Assembly (NCBI GenBank): GCA_964352625.1
Contig: CAYGSD010000007.1
Location: 100,946 to 164,945, forward strand
Source: JAAEPI01 sp964352625
GTDB lineage: Bacteria; Bacteroidota; Bacteroidia; Cytophagales; Cyclobacteriaceae
Direction: 5' to 3'
Length of the DNA: 64,000 nucleotides
Part shown: positions 9,123 to 16,926 of the stretch, piece by piece
Numbering within the stretch: position 1 is the first letter of the stretch
How the letters are laid out: every line of letters starts with the position of its first letter
Position numbers and translations under genes: made by a program
Notes under the pieces: model-generated
What the model was told of the DNA's origin: nothing
Seen by the model: only the letters and a program-made list of their open reading frames with translations
Databases searched by the model: none

Positions 9123-9416
9123 ATGAGCAAACCGCGCGTCATTAAAGATTTCGAAGCACTGGACGTTTCAATTCAAGAGCAGATCAAACTTTTCTACCCT
9201 GAGGGATTCGAGGATAACCTCATCAAATTCACCAACAAGGAGGGCAAGTACGTGTCAGCACTGCCTTTCGAGACCGAAGAAAAATACTACCTGGTGAGAA
9301 TGACTCTTGCGGAGGCGCAAGAACTCGTGGAGGACGATGATGATTACGATGATGACGGCAACCTGCGCGAAGAAGTGAAGGACGAGTACGAAGAGAAATA
9401 CGAGGAAGACGAATAA
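9123..9416 (+). CDS. Small acidic cytoplasmic protein, uncharacterised
   Basis: The 97-residue product has an ordered N-terminal part with the pattern EALDVSIQEQIKLFYPEGF and a strongly acidic C-terminal tail rich in Asp, Glu and Tyr (about 30 of the last 35 residues are polar, mostly acidic). There is no signal peptide. I recall short proteins like this being conserved in Bacteroidetes but know of no function. The stop codon TAA directly abuts the stop of the convergent SDR gene with no bases between. Confidence 0.7.
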   Translation: MSKPRVIKDFEALDVSIQEQIKLFYPEGFEDNLIKFTNKEGKYVSALPFETEEKYYLVRMTLAEAQELVEDDDDYDDDGNLREEVKDEYEEKYEEDE

Positions 9417-10253
9417 CTACTCCTCGTAATCAGTCTCCCTGCCCAACTTCTCAAACTGATCCAACTCCTCCGTCCATCGCTCAATTTTCTTTCGCTGAAT
9501 GCTATAAGCAGGACCGCCAAGCACCAAATGAACAGGTGGTTTTTCCAGATCAACTAACTCAATCATGGCTAGTGCGGCTTTCCTAGGATCGCCTATTTGC
9601 TTGCCACTTTCGTTCGCAATATTCTCCATTCGTTGATGAGCTGATTCTTTGTAGTCCTCAATCCTTGGCTCCACATACGTCGCTGACCTTCCTCCCCAAT
9701 CCGTGCGAAAAGGACCTGGAGCAACGTTCGTTACTTTAATGCCCAAATGCCGAACATCACCTGCCAATGATTCTCCTATTCCTTCAAGCGCAAACTTGCT
9801 GGCGTTGTAAATGCCCATACCTGGGAACCCGTTCAATCCGGCAATGGAAGTCACATTCTGAATGTGTCCACTTCGCTGCTTCCGCATGAAAGGCAAGGCC
9901 ATTTTGATCATGCGCACTGCGCCGTACACATTCACATCAAACTGCCTGATCATTTCTTCTTCGGGCACTTCCTCGACAGGTCCAAGCGAGCCATATCCCG
10001 CATTGTTGATGAGCACATCCAGCCGCCCGAATTTTTCCTCAATCATTTTAGCGCAAGCATCGATTTGATTTTGATTTTGGACATCCAGCACCACGCCCGT
10101 GATCAAACCAGGATTGTGTGCTTCCAGCTCTTCGACCTGACTTTCTTTCCTTACCGTGCCAATGACATGGTCGCCTTTCTTTGCGATTTCCTTGACTAAC
10201 TCCGCGCCAAAACCTGTGGAGCATCCTGTGACTAACCAAACTTTCTTTTGCAT
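9417..10253 (-). CDS. Short-chain dehydrogenase/reductase (SDR)
   Basis: A 278-residue classical SDR. The N-terminal Rossmann motif TGCSTGFG (TGxxxGxG) binds NAD(P). NNAG appears near residue 85, the catalytic Ser lies in VTSIAG, and YNASK supplies the Tyr and Lys. The long C-terminal segment with GPFRTDWGGRS is typical of the group annotated as oxidoreductase or SDR of unknown substrate. It is monocistronic and abuts the convergent gene ending at 9416. A -7-like TACCTTTC lies about 27 nt upstream of the start. Confidence 0.92.
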   Translation of the reverse strand: MQKKVWLVTGCSTGFGAELVKEIAKKGDHVIGTVRKESQVEELEAHNPGLITGVVLDVQNQNQIDACAKMIEEKFGRLDVLINNAGYGSLGPVEEVPEEEMIRQFDVNVYGAVRMIKMALPFMRKQRSGHIQNVTSIAGLNGFPGMGIYNASKFALEGIGESLAGDVRHLGIKVTNVAPGPFRTDWGGRSATYVEPRIEDYKESAHQRMENIANESGKQIGDPRKAALAMIELVDLEKPPVHLVLGGPAYSIQRKKIERWTEELDQFEKLGRETDYEE

Positions 10254-10348
10254 GCCTGAAATTTTTTGTGCTTGAAAGGTAAATCAGAATTTAAGGAGAA
10301 TGGTTCAGGTCAGCCAAACTTGTGGTTTGTCGGAAGTAGATTTCGACA

Positions 10349-10406
10349 GGCTCAATCTGACAGCCACAAGTTCCAGTGTGACAGCAATGGGCTCAAATCT
10401 GAAAGC
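10349..10406. repeat. Imperfect direct repeat in the SDR/nitronate monooxygenase divergent gap
   Basis: GGCTCAATCTGACAGC at 10349-10364 and GGCTCAAATCTGAAAGC at 10390-10406 are near-identical direct copies 41 bp apart, preceded by TTTCGACA. Similar TTCGACA-GGCTCAA phrases recur in intergenic DNA of Bacteroidetes as far as I recall. They may be decayed repeats or regulator sites for the gene at 10462. Confidence 0.5.
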
Positions 10407-10461
10407 AAACTAATTCAAACTTGACAAAGTAGATTAAGTTGCCAACTGAAACTTACAAACC

Positions 10462-11439
10462 ATGAAAGCATCCTTTATTCCTGAATTGTCATTGCCAGCT
10501 GTGGCTGCACCTATGTTCCTTATTTCCGGGCCACAGCTCGTGATCGAATGCTGCAAGGCGGGAATTGTAGGCACGTTCCCTGCGCTCAATCAACGAACTA
10601 CCGAAGGGTTCGAAGAATGGTTGGTGGAGATAAAAACGGCACTTGAAAAACACGAACAGGAAACCGGAAAAAAGCCCGCTCCATTTGGGGTAAATCTGAT
10701 CGTGCATAAAACCAATCCCAGACTACAGGCTGATCTGGCGATTTGCGTCAAGCATAAGGTGCCTTTGATCATTACCTCATTGGGGGCTGTGTCCGAATTG
10801 GTAGATGCTGTGCACAGCTACGGTGGGCTGGTGTTTCACGACATTATCAAAAAGCGTCATGCCGAGAAGGCCGCAGAAGCAGGAGTGGACGGTTTAATCT
10901 TGGTCTCTGCCGGAGCGGGCGGACATGCGGGCACGATAAACCCAATGGTGTTGGTCTCTGAAATCAAGCAATTCTATGACAAAACGATTCTGCTTTCCGG
11001 CTGCATCAGTACGGGTAGAGACATTGCCTCTGCCATGCAAATGGGAGCCGACTTGGCCTACATGGGCACACGGTTTATTAACACCGATGAGGGCAAAGCC
11101 GACGATGCTTACAAACAAATGATCATTGATGCCGGAGCAAGTGATGTGGTCTACACGGCGGCTGTGTCTGGCGTGCACGCTAATTTCCTACGCCCAAGTT
11201 TAGAATCCATGGGTATCACCGAGGAGTACTGGAGCAAATCGGTGCAGGTGGATTTTGGAGAGGAGCTGAAAGCCGATGAAGCCAAAGCGTGGAAAACAAT
11301 CTGGTCGGCGGGTCAGGGAGTGGCGAATATCAAGGATTCCATTCCTGTGGCAGAGTTGGTAGGAAGGCTAAAGACGGAATTTAATTCCGCGATAGAGGAG
11401 CAAATCCAGACTCTCGAGAAATACAAGTCAAAAGGGTAA
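10462..11439 (+). CDS. Nitronate monooxygenase (2-nitropropane dioxygenase family)
   Basis: A 325-residue FMN-dependent TIM-barrel enzyme. Typical blocks are visible: the early Pro-rich AAPMFLISGPQLV segment, PFGVNLIVH, the phosphate-binding GVDGLILVSAGAGGHAG block with the conserved His, and the late ADLAYMGTRFINTDEG strand. Enzymes of the family oxidise alkyl nitronates such as propionate-3-nitronate with O2; some relatives have other flavin roles. The gene is read divergently from the SDR gene. Its 3' end overlaps the convergent small ORF by 12 bp. Confidence 0.93.
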   Translation: MKASFIPELSLPAVAAPMFLISGPQLVIECCKAGIVGTFPALNQRTTEGFEEWLVEIKTALEKHEQETGKKPAPFGVNLIVHKTNPRLQADLAICVKHKVPLIITSLGAVSELVDAVHSYGGLVFHDIIKKRHAEKAAEAGVDGLILVSAGAGGHAGTINPMVLVSEIKQFYDKTILLSGCISTGRDIASAMQMGADLAYMGTRFINTDEGKADDAYKQMIIDAGASDVVYTAAVSGVHANFLRPSLESMGITEEYWSKSVQVDFGEELKADEAKAWKTIWSAGQGVANIKDSIPVAELVGRLKTEFNSAIEEQIQTLEKYKSKG

Positions 11440-11694
11440 ATCCTTTAGATCGGGAAATAATTCGGTTGGACTAGGATCGAGTTTCAGTTTGGGGCGGATC
11501 ATATTTAGCGAATACCAGACATTGCGACCATCCTTCCAAATCCAATATCCCTTCGATCCTCTGTCAATGATCTTGATTCGGCGCAAGTTGCGGTACTGAC
11601 GGCCAGTATAGTAAGGCAAGCGATACAGGTGCTTATCTTCTCCAATCCTGTAGCCTTCAAAATCCGGCAAATCAATAATCCATTTGCTCTTCAT
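11428..11694 (-). CDS. Small NUMOD4-like protein, uncharacterised
   Basis: The 88-residue product opens with WIIDLPDFEGYRIGEDKHLY, reminiscent of the NUMOD4 motif (Trp, then G-F-E-G-Y and an S/E-x-G turn) that accompanies HNH homing endonucleases, and continues with a basic stretch (RQYRNLRRIKIIDRG). No HNH catalytic residues are present, so it would at most be a DNA-binding fragment. The -7 element TAGTTTTG ends 5 nt before the ATG, inside a perfect inverted repeat. It overlaps the nitronate monooxygenase 3' end by 12 bp. Assignment is tentative. Confidence 0.6.
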   Translation of the reverse strand: MKSKWIIDLPDFEGYRIGEDKHLYRLPYYTGRQYRNLRRIKIIDRGSKGYWIWKDGRNVWYSLNMIRPKLKLDPSPTELFPDLKDLPF

Positions 11695-11746
11695 CTATAC
11701 AAAACTATACGTACTAACTAAGTTAAATTTTGAGTTTTGTATAGAT
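11693..11746. promoter_or_regulatory. 14-bp perfect inverted repeat carrying divergent promoters
   Basis: ATCTATACAAAACT at 11693-11706 and its exact complement AGTTTTGTATAGAT at 11733-11746 are separated by 26 AT-rich bases. The left arm, read on the minus strand, contains the exact -7 element TAGTTTTG (11700-11707) for the ORF at 11694. The right arm has GAGTTTTG, one mismatch, for the SH3 gene. A dimeric regulator could cover both arms. Confidence 0.7.
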
Positions 11747-11785
11747 AAATTGCTGATACATTATTGTTATGTCCAATACTCCTTC

Positions 11786-12472
11786 ATGAAGCATTTACTT
11801 CTTTCATTAACTCTTTTGGCTGCTCAACTTGGGAACGCTCAAGATATTGTCAAGGGAGTTATCATGCCAACTGAGGACTTTGAAGGTTGCTGCGTATATA
11901 TTCCGAACTCTGGACTAACAGTTTACGGGAACGCACATGGCCCTGAAATTGGACGACTGGTTTTAGGCGAACCTGACAACAACAACGAAGTATACTCCGC
12001 ATTTCTGGAGATCAACGGCGAACGAACGGAGTTTGGATATCCTAATCTTCACATGGTTGGTTATGAAGTTATGGCCATGATATATACAGCAACTCGCTCT
12101 AACTTCTTCCAGATTGAAAATGGTTACTGGCTGAACGTTGAAGAAGTTTTAGAGAAGAACTTAACTCTCAAACCTTGGATGAACTACATCATTGAAAAAG
12201 ATACAGAATGGTACGCGAACAGTCCAGGACTGAACCTGAGAATTGGTCCATCCACGAACTTTGAAAAAATCGCAACGTTAAACGGCGACCTCTGGGGCAT
12301 TTCACCAACAAATGAAACAAACGGGAACTGGTGTAAGGTAACTGTCACTCATTATCGTGAACATCCTTGTTCTGGTAACGACAACTTGGTAATTGAAACC
12401 CTAACTGGCTGGATTAAACTCATTTCGGACCAACAAACTCCGAACGTCTGGAACTACGGAAAAGGCTGCTAA
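11786..12472 (+). CDS. Secreted SH3-domain protein
   Basis: ATG 11786 gives the signal peptide MKHLLLSLTLLAAQLGNAQ; the upstream in-frame extension to 11684 is not plausible as it crosses the promoter palindrome. The mature protein has about 209 residues. Its second half contains a bacterial SH3-type block (NLRIGPSTNFEKIATL then WCKVTV and GWIKL), a fold that binds peptidoglycan or peptides. Cys pairs (GCC near the N-terminus, HPC and GC at the end) suggest disulfides. It sits in an accessory patch directly upstream of an inverted-arm element, with no metabolic neighbours. Confidence 0.75.
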   Translation: MKHLLLSLTLLAAQLGNAQDIVKGVIMPTEDFEGCCVYIPNSGLTVYGNAHGPEIGRLVLGEPDNNNEVYSAFLEINGERTEFGYPNLHMVGYEVMAMIYTATRSNFFQIENGYWLNVEEVLEKNLTLKPWMNYIIEKDTEWYANSPGLNLRIGPSTNFEKIATLNGDLWGISPTNETNGNWCKVTVTHYREHPCSGNDNLVIETLTGWIKLISDQQTPNVWNYGKGC

Positions 12473-12480
12473 AAACTGGA

Positions 12481-12715
12481 CATAACAGACACTATCGGTT
12501 ATGTGCCAAAATGCCTCTTTGCCAGCTTCATCTGGACTTGCCCGCTCCAGTGCACCTTCTGATACTTTATCGCTTTTGGAGACTTCAGTGGTTCTGGATT
12601 TTGACTTTCACAACGCAGTGCCTTGTAGATACCGTTGTGCTTCTGGTACACTTCCGCTAGATTAGTGCCTTCAGCCAACTGTGGGCACACAAACCGATAG
12701 TTAGGCGTTGTGAGG
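12481..12715. repeat. Inverted-arm element E1 (cassette-end or attC-like)
   Basis: The left arm (12481-12507) and right arm (12684-12712) pair over about 27 bp with a perfect core, ACTATCGGTT at 12491-12500 against AACCGATAGT at 12692-12701. The right arm contains GTTAGGC, which fits the integron core GTTRRRY, but the matching left inverse core is poor. The 63-residue ORF inside on the minus strand has no recognisable features and is not called. The gap 12473-12787 otherwise holds only the toxin promoter. Confidence 0.6.
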
Positions 12716-12752
12716 CATCCTCTACATCACGCATATTCCAACAAACTTTAAA

Positions 12753-12783
12753 TTGCATTACTGTATCCAAGTGAATACATTTG
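12753..12783 (+). promoter_or_regulatory. Promoter of the toxin-antitoxin pair
   Basis: TTG at 12753-12755, a 20-nt spacer, and TACATTTG at 12776-12783 give a full match to the Bacteroidetes -33/-7 consensus. The -7 element ends 4 nt before the ATG at 12788, so the transcript is predicted to be leaderless. Confidence 0.75.
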
Positions 12784-12787
12784 TCGT

Positions 12788-13105
12788 ATGTATTCTATTG
12801 AGAAGACAGATGTATTTGACAAGTGGCTTAGAAAACTGAAAGATCACCGGGCAAAAGCCAAAATCCTTTTCAGAATCCAGAGAATTGAAGAACAAGGAAA
12901 TTTTGGAGATTGTGAACCTGTCGGCCAAGGAATTAGTGAACTGAGAATTCATTACGCTAAAGGATACCGAGTCTACTTGAAAGAATACAATGGCAGAGTT
13001 GTGATACTTCTCAACGGCGGAACAAAATCGTCGCAACAGAAGGACATTGATAAAGCCAAAGATTTATGGTTGAACTATAAAGACGAAATTGAAGATGGCA
13101 ACTAA
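12788..13105 (+). CDS. Type II toxin, RelE/HigB-like addiction module killer protein
   Basis: The 105-residue protein matches the Gp49/TIGR02683-type family: an N-terminal DVFDKWLRKLKDHRAKAKILFRI helix pair, then GISELRIHYAKGYRVYLKEYNGRVVILLNGGTKSSQQKDI with the conserved LR-I-Y--GYRVY and LL-GG-K-QQ-DI blocks. Family members are RelE-fold endoribonucleases that cut mRNA on the ribosome. The toxin gene precedes the antitoxin, the order seen in higBA. It overlaps the antitoxin by 11 bp and has its own strong promoter. Confidence 0.9.
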   Translation: MYSIEKTDVFDKWLRKLKDHRAKAKILFRIQRIEEQGNFGDCEPVGQGISELRIHYAKGYRVYLKEYNGRVVILLNGGTKSSQQKDIDKAKDLWLNYKDEIEDGN

Positions 13106-13385
13106 AGAGATAACAAAATTCGACATTGCTGAATATCTAGAAGATGATGTAATGGTTGCAGAGTATTTGAACACCGTGCTTGAAGACGGTGATGCTGAGG
13201 ATATCAAAACAGCTCTTGGACATATCGCCAAAGCTCGTGGAATGTCAAAAATTGCAGAAGAAACTGGACTAAGCAGACCCAGCCTTTATAAGGCATTATC
13301 TCAAGGATCAAAACCGCAATTTGATACAATTCTTAAAGTACTCCGAGCTGTAGGTGGTAACTTGAACGTTCCACAGCCTAACTAA
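13095..13385 (+). CDS. HigA-like antitoxin (addiction module antidote, TIGR02684-like)
   Basis: The ATG at 13095 lies within the last codons of the toxin gene; an in-frame TTG at 13089 is a weaker alternative. The 96-residue product has an N-terminal toxin-binding part (DIAEYLEDDVMVAEYLNTVLEDGD) and a C-terminal helix-turn-helix (AKARGMSKIAEETGLSRPSLYKALS), the standard form of this family. It should neutralise the toxin and repress the promoter at 12753-12783. No separate promoter is seen, so expression depends on the toxin transcript. Confidence 0.9.
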   Translation: MATKEITKFDIAEYLEDDVMVAEYLNTVLEDGDAEDIKTALGHIAKARGMSKIAEETGLSRPSLYKALSQGSKPQFDTILKVLRAVGGNLNVPQPN

Positions 13386-13392
13386 AACAACA

Positions 13393-13629
13393 CCTCACAA
13401 CAAACGATATTGCGCATGGCCTTACTTAGTCATCTGCAAAGTGTCAGCTAAACATCCCGCTTATCTACCGCCAGGAAACTGATTTGCTTTCTACTATCTT
13501 CTGCTCGTGGGAGTTTTTAATCTGTATGACGCAGTGCTCATTTGATACTTTGAATGCACCGGCAGATTCACCAATTTCATCGCAATTAATTAAGCTCGGA
13601 GGCCACAGTGCCATATCTGGTCGTCAATT
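13393..13629. repeat. Inverted-arm element E2, partner of E1
   Basis: CCTCACAAC at 13393-13401 is the exact inverse of GTTGTGAGG at the right end of E1 (12707-12715). The left arm continues to GCATGGCC; a degenerate right arm starting GGCCACAGTGCCATATC begins at 13601 and runs into the 3' end of the M23 gene. The length, about 235 bp, equals that of E1, and short internal words (ACGCAGTGC, GATAC) are shared. The gap 13386-13623 holds nothing else. Confidence 0.5.
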
Positions 13630-14247
13630 GTCATCCGCACACCCCTCGGCCAACACCTCGCCCGTTACTGAATCTATTTTTGTGGTCAAATAGCCAGTGG
13701 GGTCTACTTGCACACCGTCCGCCCACACCTCCACGTGCACATGGCTCACGGCATACCCTTCATTGATGGCTTCTTCCAAATTCCCTGAGACACCCAGGTA
13801 CCCAATGATTTCCCCTTGCGAAACTGAACCAGACACCCTGAACTCTTCTTGGAGATGAAAGTACAAGACAGTTAAATCTTTACCTTCAATCAACGACTTG
13901 ACCTGAACGTAATGCCCCGCATTGATGATATTCCCTTCAGCATCCTTGTCTGTTTGAAGGGTGGCATCACCTGAATAGATGGAGTAAATTGGATCTCCAT
14001 ACTCAGCCAGAAGATCGATACCGCCATGCCATTTCCTTCCTTCATCATATGGACAACCCGTTCCATACCTGGTGCATCCAAACAACCCCCCTTCAATACC
14101 TGAAACCAATTGAGGAGCAACTCGAGGCGCAGGAATGGGATCACCCGGACATACCACAGCCTCATCCATTTCCCGTATTTCATCCTGACCACAACTCATC
14201 AGAATCATGAACAGTGAAAGAAAAAAGGCTTGAACGAACTTCTCCAT
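13624..14247 (-). CDS. M23-family metallopeptidase lipoprotein
   Basis: The 207-residue protein has a lipobox ending LMSC with Cys 19. The M23 (LytM) domain carries HGGID (His 74, Asp 78) and HVHVE near residue 170, supplying the zinc ligands and catalytic His, so it should be an active or recently active peptidoglycan endopeptidase. An insertion with GCTRYGTGCPYDEGRKW before the first zinc ligand is typical of lipoprotein variants. The substrate would be the peptide crosslinks of the wall. The last codons are overlapped by the right end of element E2. Confidence 0.9.
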   Translation of the reverse strand: MEKFVQAFFLSLFMILMSCGQDEIREMDEAVVCPGDPIPAPRVAPQLVSGIEGGLFGCTRYGTGCPYDEGRKWHGGIDLLAEYGDPIYSIYSGDATLQTDKDAEGNIINAGHYVQVKSLIEGKDLTVLYFHLQEEFRVSGSVSQGEIIGYLGVSGNLEEAINEGYAVSHVHVEVWADGVQVDPTGYLTTKIDSVTGEVLAEGCADDN

Positions 14248-14306
14248 AAAGACTCAAAAGGACGATACAATAGTGCTCATTAAAGGCGTTGGTAACGAGC
14301 TTCCGA

Positions 14307-15932
14307 CTAGGTCTGTATCACACCAACATTCATCGGTCGCTCAATAGGCGCATGGTTGGCCGCTTCAATCCCCACTGATATCAGCCTCCTCGTTTCCCCC
14401 GGATCAACTACACCATCCACCCAAAGGCGTGAAGCCGCATAGTAAGGGCTCAGCTTCTCATCGTATGATTTTTGGATTTCTGCCAGGTGCTTCTCCTGAT
14501 CTTCCGCACTTAGTTGCTCTCCTTTTGACTTCAACGCCGACATCTTGATCTGAAGCAACGTCTTACCTGCAGCCGCTCCACTCATCACCGCAATCTGCGC
14601 TGTTGGCCAGGCGAAGATTAGTCTTGGATCGTAGGCCTTGCCACACATGGCATAGTTGCCTGCTCCGTAGGAGCTACCGAGCACAATGCTGAATTTCGGC
14701 ACGGCAGAGTTCGAAACAGCATTCACCATTTTAGCTCCGTCTTTTATAATGCCTCCATGCTCCGACCTACTTCCCACCATGAAGCCATTCACATCATGAA
14801 GGAATACAAGCGGTATTTTTCTTTGGTTGCAGTTCATGATAAACCGCGCTGCTTTGTCTGCAGAATCTGAGTAGATCACTCCGCCTAGCTGCATCTCTCC
14901 TTTCTTGGTTTTCACGACCTTTCGCTGATTGGCCACAATACCCACACTCCATCCATCGATTCGGGCGTATCCGCAAAGGATAGTCTTACCATACAGCTCC
15001 TTGTACTGATCGAATTCACCTCCATCCACCAAGCTTTTGATCACGTCCACCATGTCGAAAGCTACATTTCTATTGGTAGGAAAGTTGCCATAAATGCCAT
15101 CCGGATTTTCTGCCTCGCGAGGCTCAGCTCGATTAAATCCCGCAGCATCCGGTGCTCCCATTTTATCGAAAATCGCTTTGATCTCGTCCAGGCAGGTTTT
15201 GTCATCCGCGCACTTATTGTCGGTAACTCCTGAGATTTCGCAGTGGGTAGTCGCGCCACCAAGCGTTTCATTGTCCACATCCTCACCCACAGCAGACTTC
15301 ACGAGGTAACTTCCTCCAAGAAAGACAGAACCCGTGCCGTCAACAATAAGCGCCTCGTCTGACATGATCGGGAGGTAGGCACCCCCCGCCACACAACTTC
15401 CCATGATGGCGGCTATCTGCACAATGCCCATGGAAGACATCACTGCATTGTTTCGGAACTGACGGCCGAAATGTTCTTTGTCCGGGAAAATCTCGTCCTG
15501 CATCGGAAGGAAAACCCCGGCACTATCTACGAGATAAATAATTGGCAATTTGTTTTCTATAGAAATTTCCTGCGCCCGCAGGTTTTTTTTAGCGGTCATT
15601 GGAAACCACGCTCCGGCCTTCACAGTAGCGTCATTGGCGACCACCACACATAGCCTTCCTGACACACGACCAATCCCTGTCACCACGCCAGCAGATGGGC
15701 AGCCACCCCACTCTTCGTACATGCCATCAGCCGCAAAAGCGCCTATTTCGACAAAGTCTTTGGGATCATCGAGCAAGTAATCAATTCGCTCACGGGCTGT
15801 GAGCTTGCCTTTAGCATGATGCGATTCAATCTTCTTCTCTCCACCACCGAGCTTCACCTTGGCGAGTCTTCGATTGAGAGCTGCAACCAGCTGTTTGTTT
15901 TCGTCTTTGGTCTTGTTGAATTTGATGTCCAT
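14307..15932 (-). CDS. Acyl-CoA carboxylase beta subunit (methylcrotonyl/propionyl-CoA carboxylase type)
   Basis: A 541-residue biotin-dependent carboxyltransferase with the two crotonase-like halves of the family. KGKLTARERIDYLLD opens the N-terminal domain; the acyl-CoA oxyanion region MGSCVAGGAYLP and the carboxybiotin region SSYGAGNYAMCGKAYDP are intact. The insertion following SEHGGIIKDGAKMVNAV and the length resemble methylcrotonyl-CoA carboxylase beta, a leucine-degradation enzyme, more than AccD. No biotinylated alpha subunit is encoded nearby. It follows mlaD-like and amidase genes with a 46-bp gap, so cotranscription is possible. Confidence 0.9.
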   Translation of the reverse strand: MDIKFNKTKDENKQLVAALNRRLAKVKLGGGEKKIESHHAKGKLTARERIDYLLDDPKDFVEIGAFAADGMYEEWGGCPSAGVVTGIGRVSGRLCVVVANDATVKAGAWFPMTAKKNLRAQEISIENKLPIIYLVDSAGVFLPMQDEIFPDKEHFGRQFRNNAVMSSMGIVQIAAIMGSCVAGGAYLPIMSDEALIVDGTGSVFLGGSYLVKSAVGEDVDNETLGGATTHCEISGVTDNKCADDKTCLDEIKAIFDKMGAPDAAGFNRAEPREAENPDGIYGNFPTNRNVAFDMVDVIKSLVDGGEFDQYKELYGKTILCGYARIDGWSVGIVANQRKVVKTKKGEMQLGGVIYSDSADKAARFIMNCNQRKIPLVFLHDVNGFMVGSRSEHGGIIKDGAKMVNAVSNSAVPKFSIVLGSSYGAGNYAMCGKAYDPRLIFAWPTAQIAVMSGAAAGKTLLQIKMSALKSKGEQLSAEDQEKHLAEIQKSYDEKLSPYYAASRLWVDGVVDPGETRRLISVGIEAANHAPIERPMNVGVIQT

Positions 15933-15978
15933 GGGTTGTTGTTCTGAACATCAAAGAAAATCAAATTAGATCAAGTGG

Positions 15979-16911
15979 TTACTCTTCTTTCAGACCTTCG
16001 AGTTTTTTCCTCTTGCGACCAAGTGGAGCCATGAAGTCTTTCGGGTAATTGTTGAAATGAATAAGCAACTTGTCGAGATCAATCATTGCTTGATTCAGGT
16101 TTTGATAAAGAGAGTCCTCAGACATTAGTTTGCCCAGAGTGCCATTTGAATTGGTGAGCGAATCGAGGGTACGATTTACATTTTGTAGAAGTTCGTTGGA
16201 GCTGGCAATGGTGGCCTTCAATTCAGAGTTTTTCAAGGAATCAGAGACTGCTTCCATATTTCTCATAGTGGCTCCCAGAGGGATCATGTCTCTTTTCAAC
16301 TGTCTTGTTAGCTGATTGGTAGCCACGAAAATCGAGTCAATTCGCTTATTATTTCTTTGCAACGCACTGGTGACTTCCACCACCATTTTATTCACATTCC
16401 CCACGGTGGTGTTGATGGTGTCTCCAAATCCTTCCATGCCTAGAAGAATTTCATTTATCCTTCTGATCGTAATCTGAAGGTTGTCAGTAATAGGTTTAGC
16501 ACTTTCGAGAATTTCCGACAGACCTTCATCCACCTTGGCAATGAGGGTATCGCCTGGATTAAAGTAGCCCCCTATGCTCTTATCCTGTAAAACAATGATC
16601 TCACCTCCCAGAAATCCTGCACTTGATAGCTGAGCTATCGTGGAATCACCTAGGACGATATCCCCCTGAAGATCCATCTCAACAATAATTTGTTGATCTG
16701 CCTGATTGAAATCTAAATTGGATACTCTTCCGATCTGAACTCCTTTAATGTTTACGGCACTTCCGGGAGCCAGTCCATTAATGTGATCATAAACCACATA
16801 AAAACGATTGGTTTTGGTGAGTACGTCAGTACCCTTGAGATAATTAAATCCGTAATAAAGCAGCACGCCTGCTATCAATGCGATAAGACCAACACGAAAT
16901 TCTTTAGACAC
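15979..16911 (-). CDS. MCE/MlaD family lipid-transport protein
   Basis: The 310-residue protein has one N-terminal membrane helix (EFRVGLIALIAGVLLYYGFNYLKG) and one MCE domain (about residues 38-120: FYVVYDHINGLAPGSAVNIKGVQIGRV ... SAGFLGGEIIVL). A long helical C-terminal part follows. Such proteins form periplasmic hexamers that pass phospholipids between inner and outer membranes with an ABC transporter; the ATPase and permease are not in the window. It lies 15 bp downstream of the amidase gene in the same direction, a pairing that puts both in envelope maintenance. Confidence 0.92.
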   Translation of the reverse strand: MSKEFRVGLIALIAGVLLYYGFNYLKGTDVLTKTNRFYVVYDHINGLAPGSAVNIKGVQIGRVSNLDFNQADQQIIVEMDLQGDIVLGDSTIAQLSSAGFLGGEIIVLQDKSIGGYFNPGDTLIAKVDEGLSEILESAKPITDNLQITIRRINEILLGMEGFGDTINTTVGNVNKMVVEVTSALQRNNKRIDSIFVATNQLTRQLKRDMIPLGATMRNMEAVSDSLKNSELKATIASSNELLQNVNRTLDSLTNSNGTLGKLMSEDSLYQNLNQAMIDLDKLLIHFNNYPKDFMAPLGRKRKKLEGLKEE

Positions 16912-16926
16912 AGAAAAACAGTTTGA

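Noticed and set aside
12499..12690. 63-residue minus-strand ORF inside element E1
   Set aside because: Lies between the inverted arms, has no promoter, signal or family resemblance.
12481..12715. Calling E1 a definite integron attC site
   Set aside because: GTTAGGC fits, but the left inverse core does not pair with it properly and no integrase is in the window.
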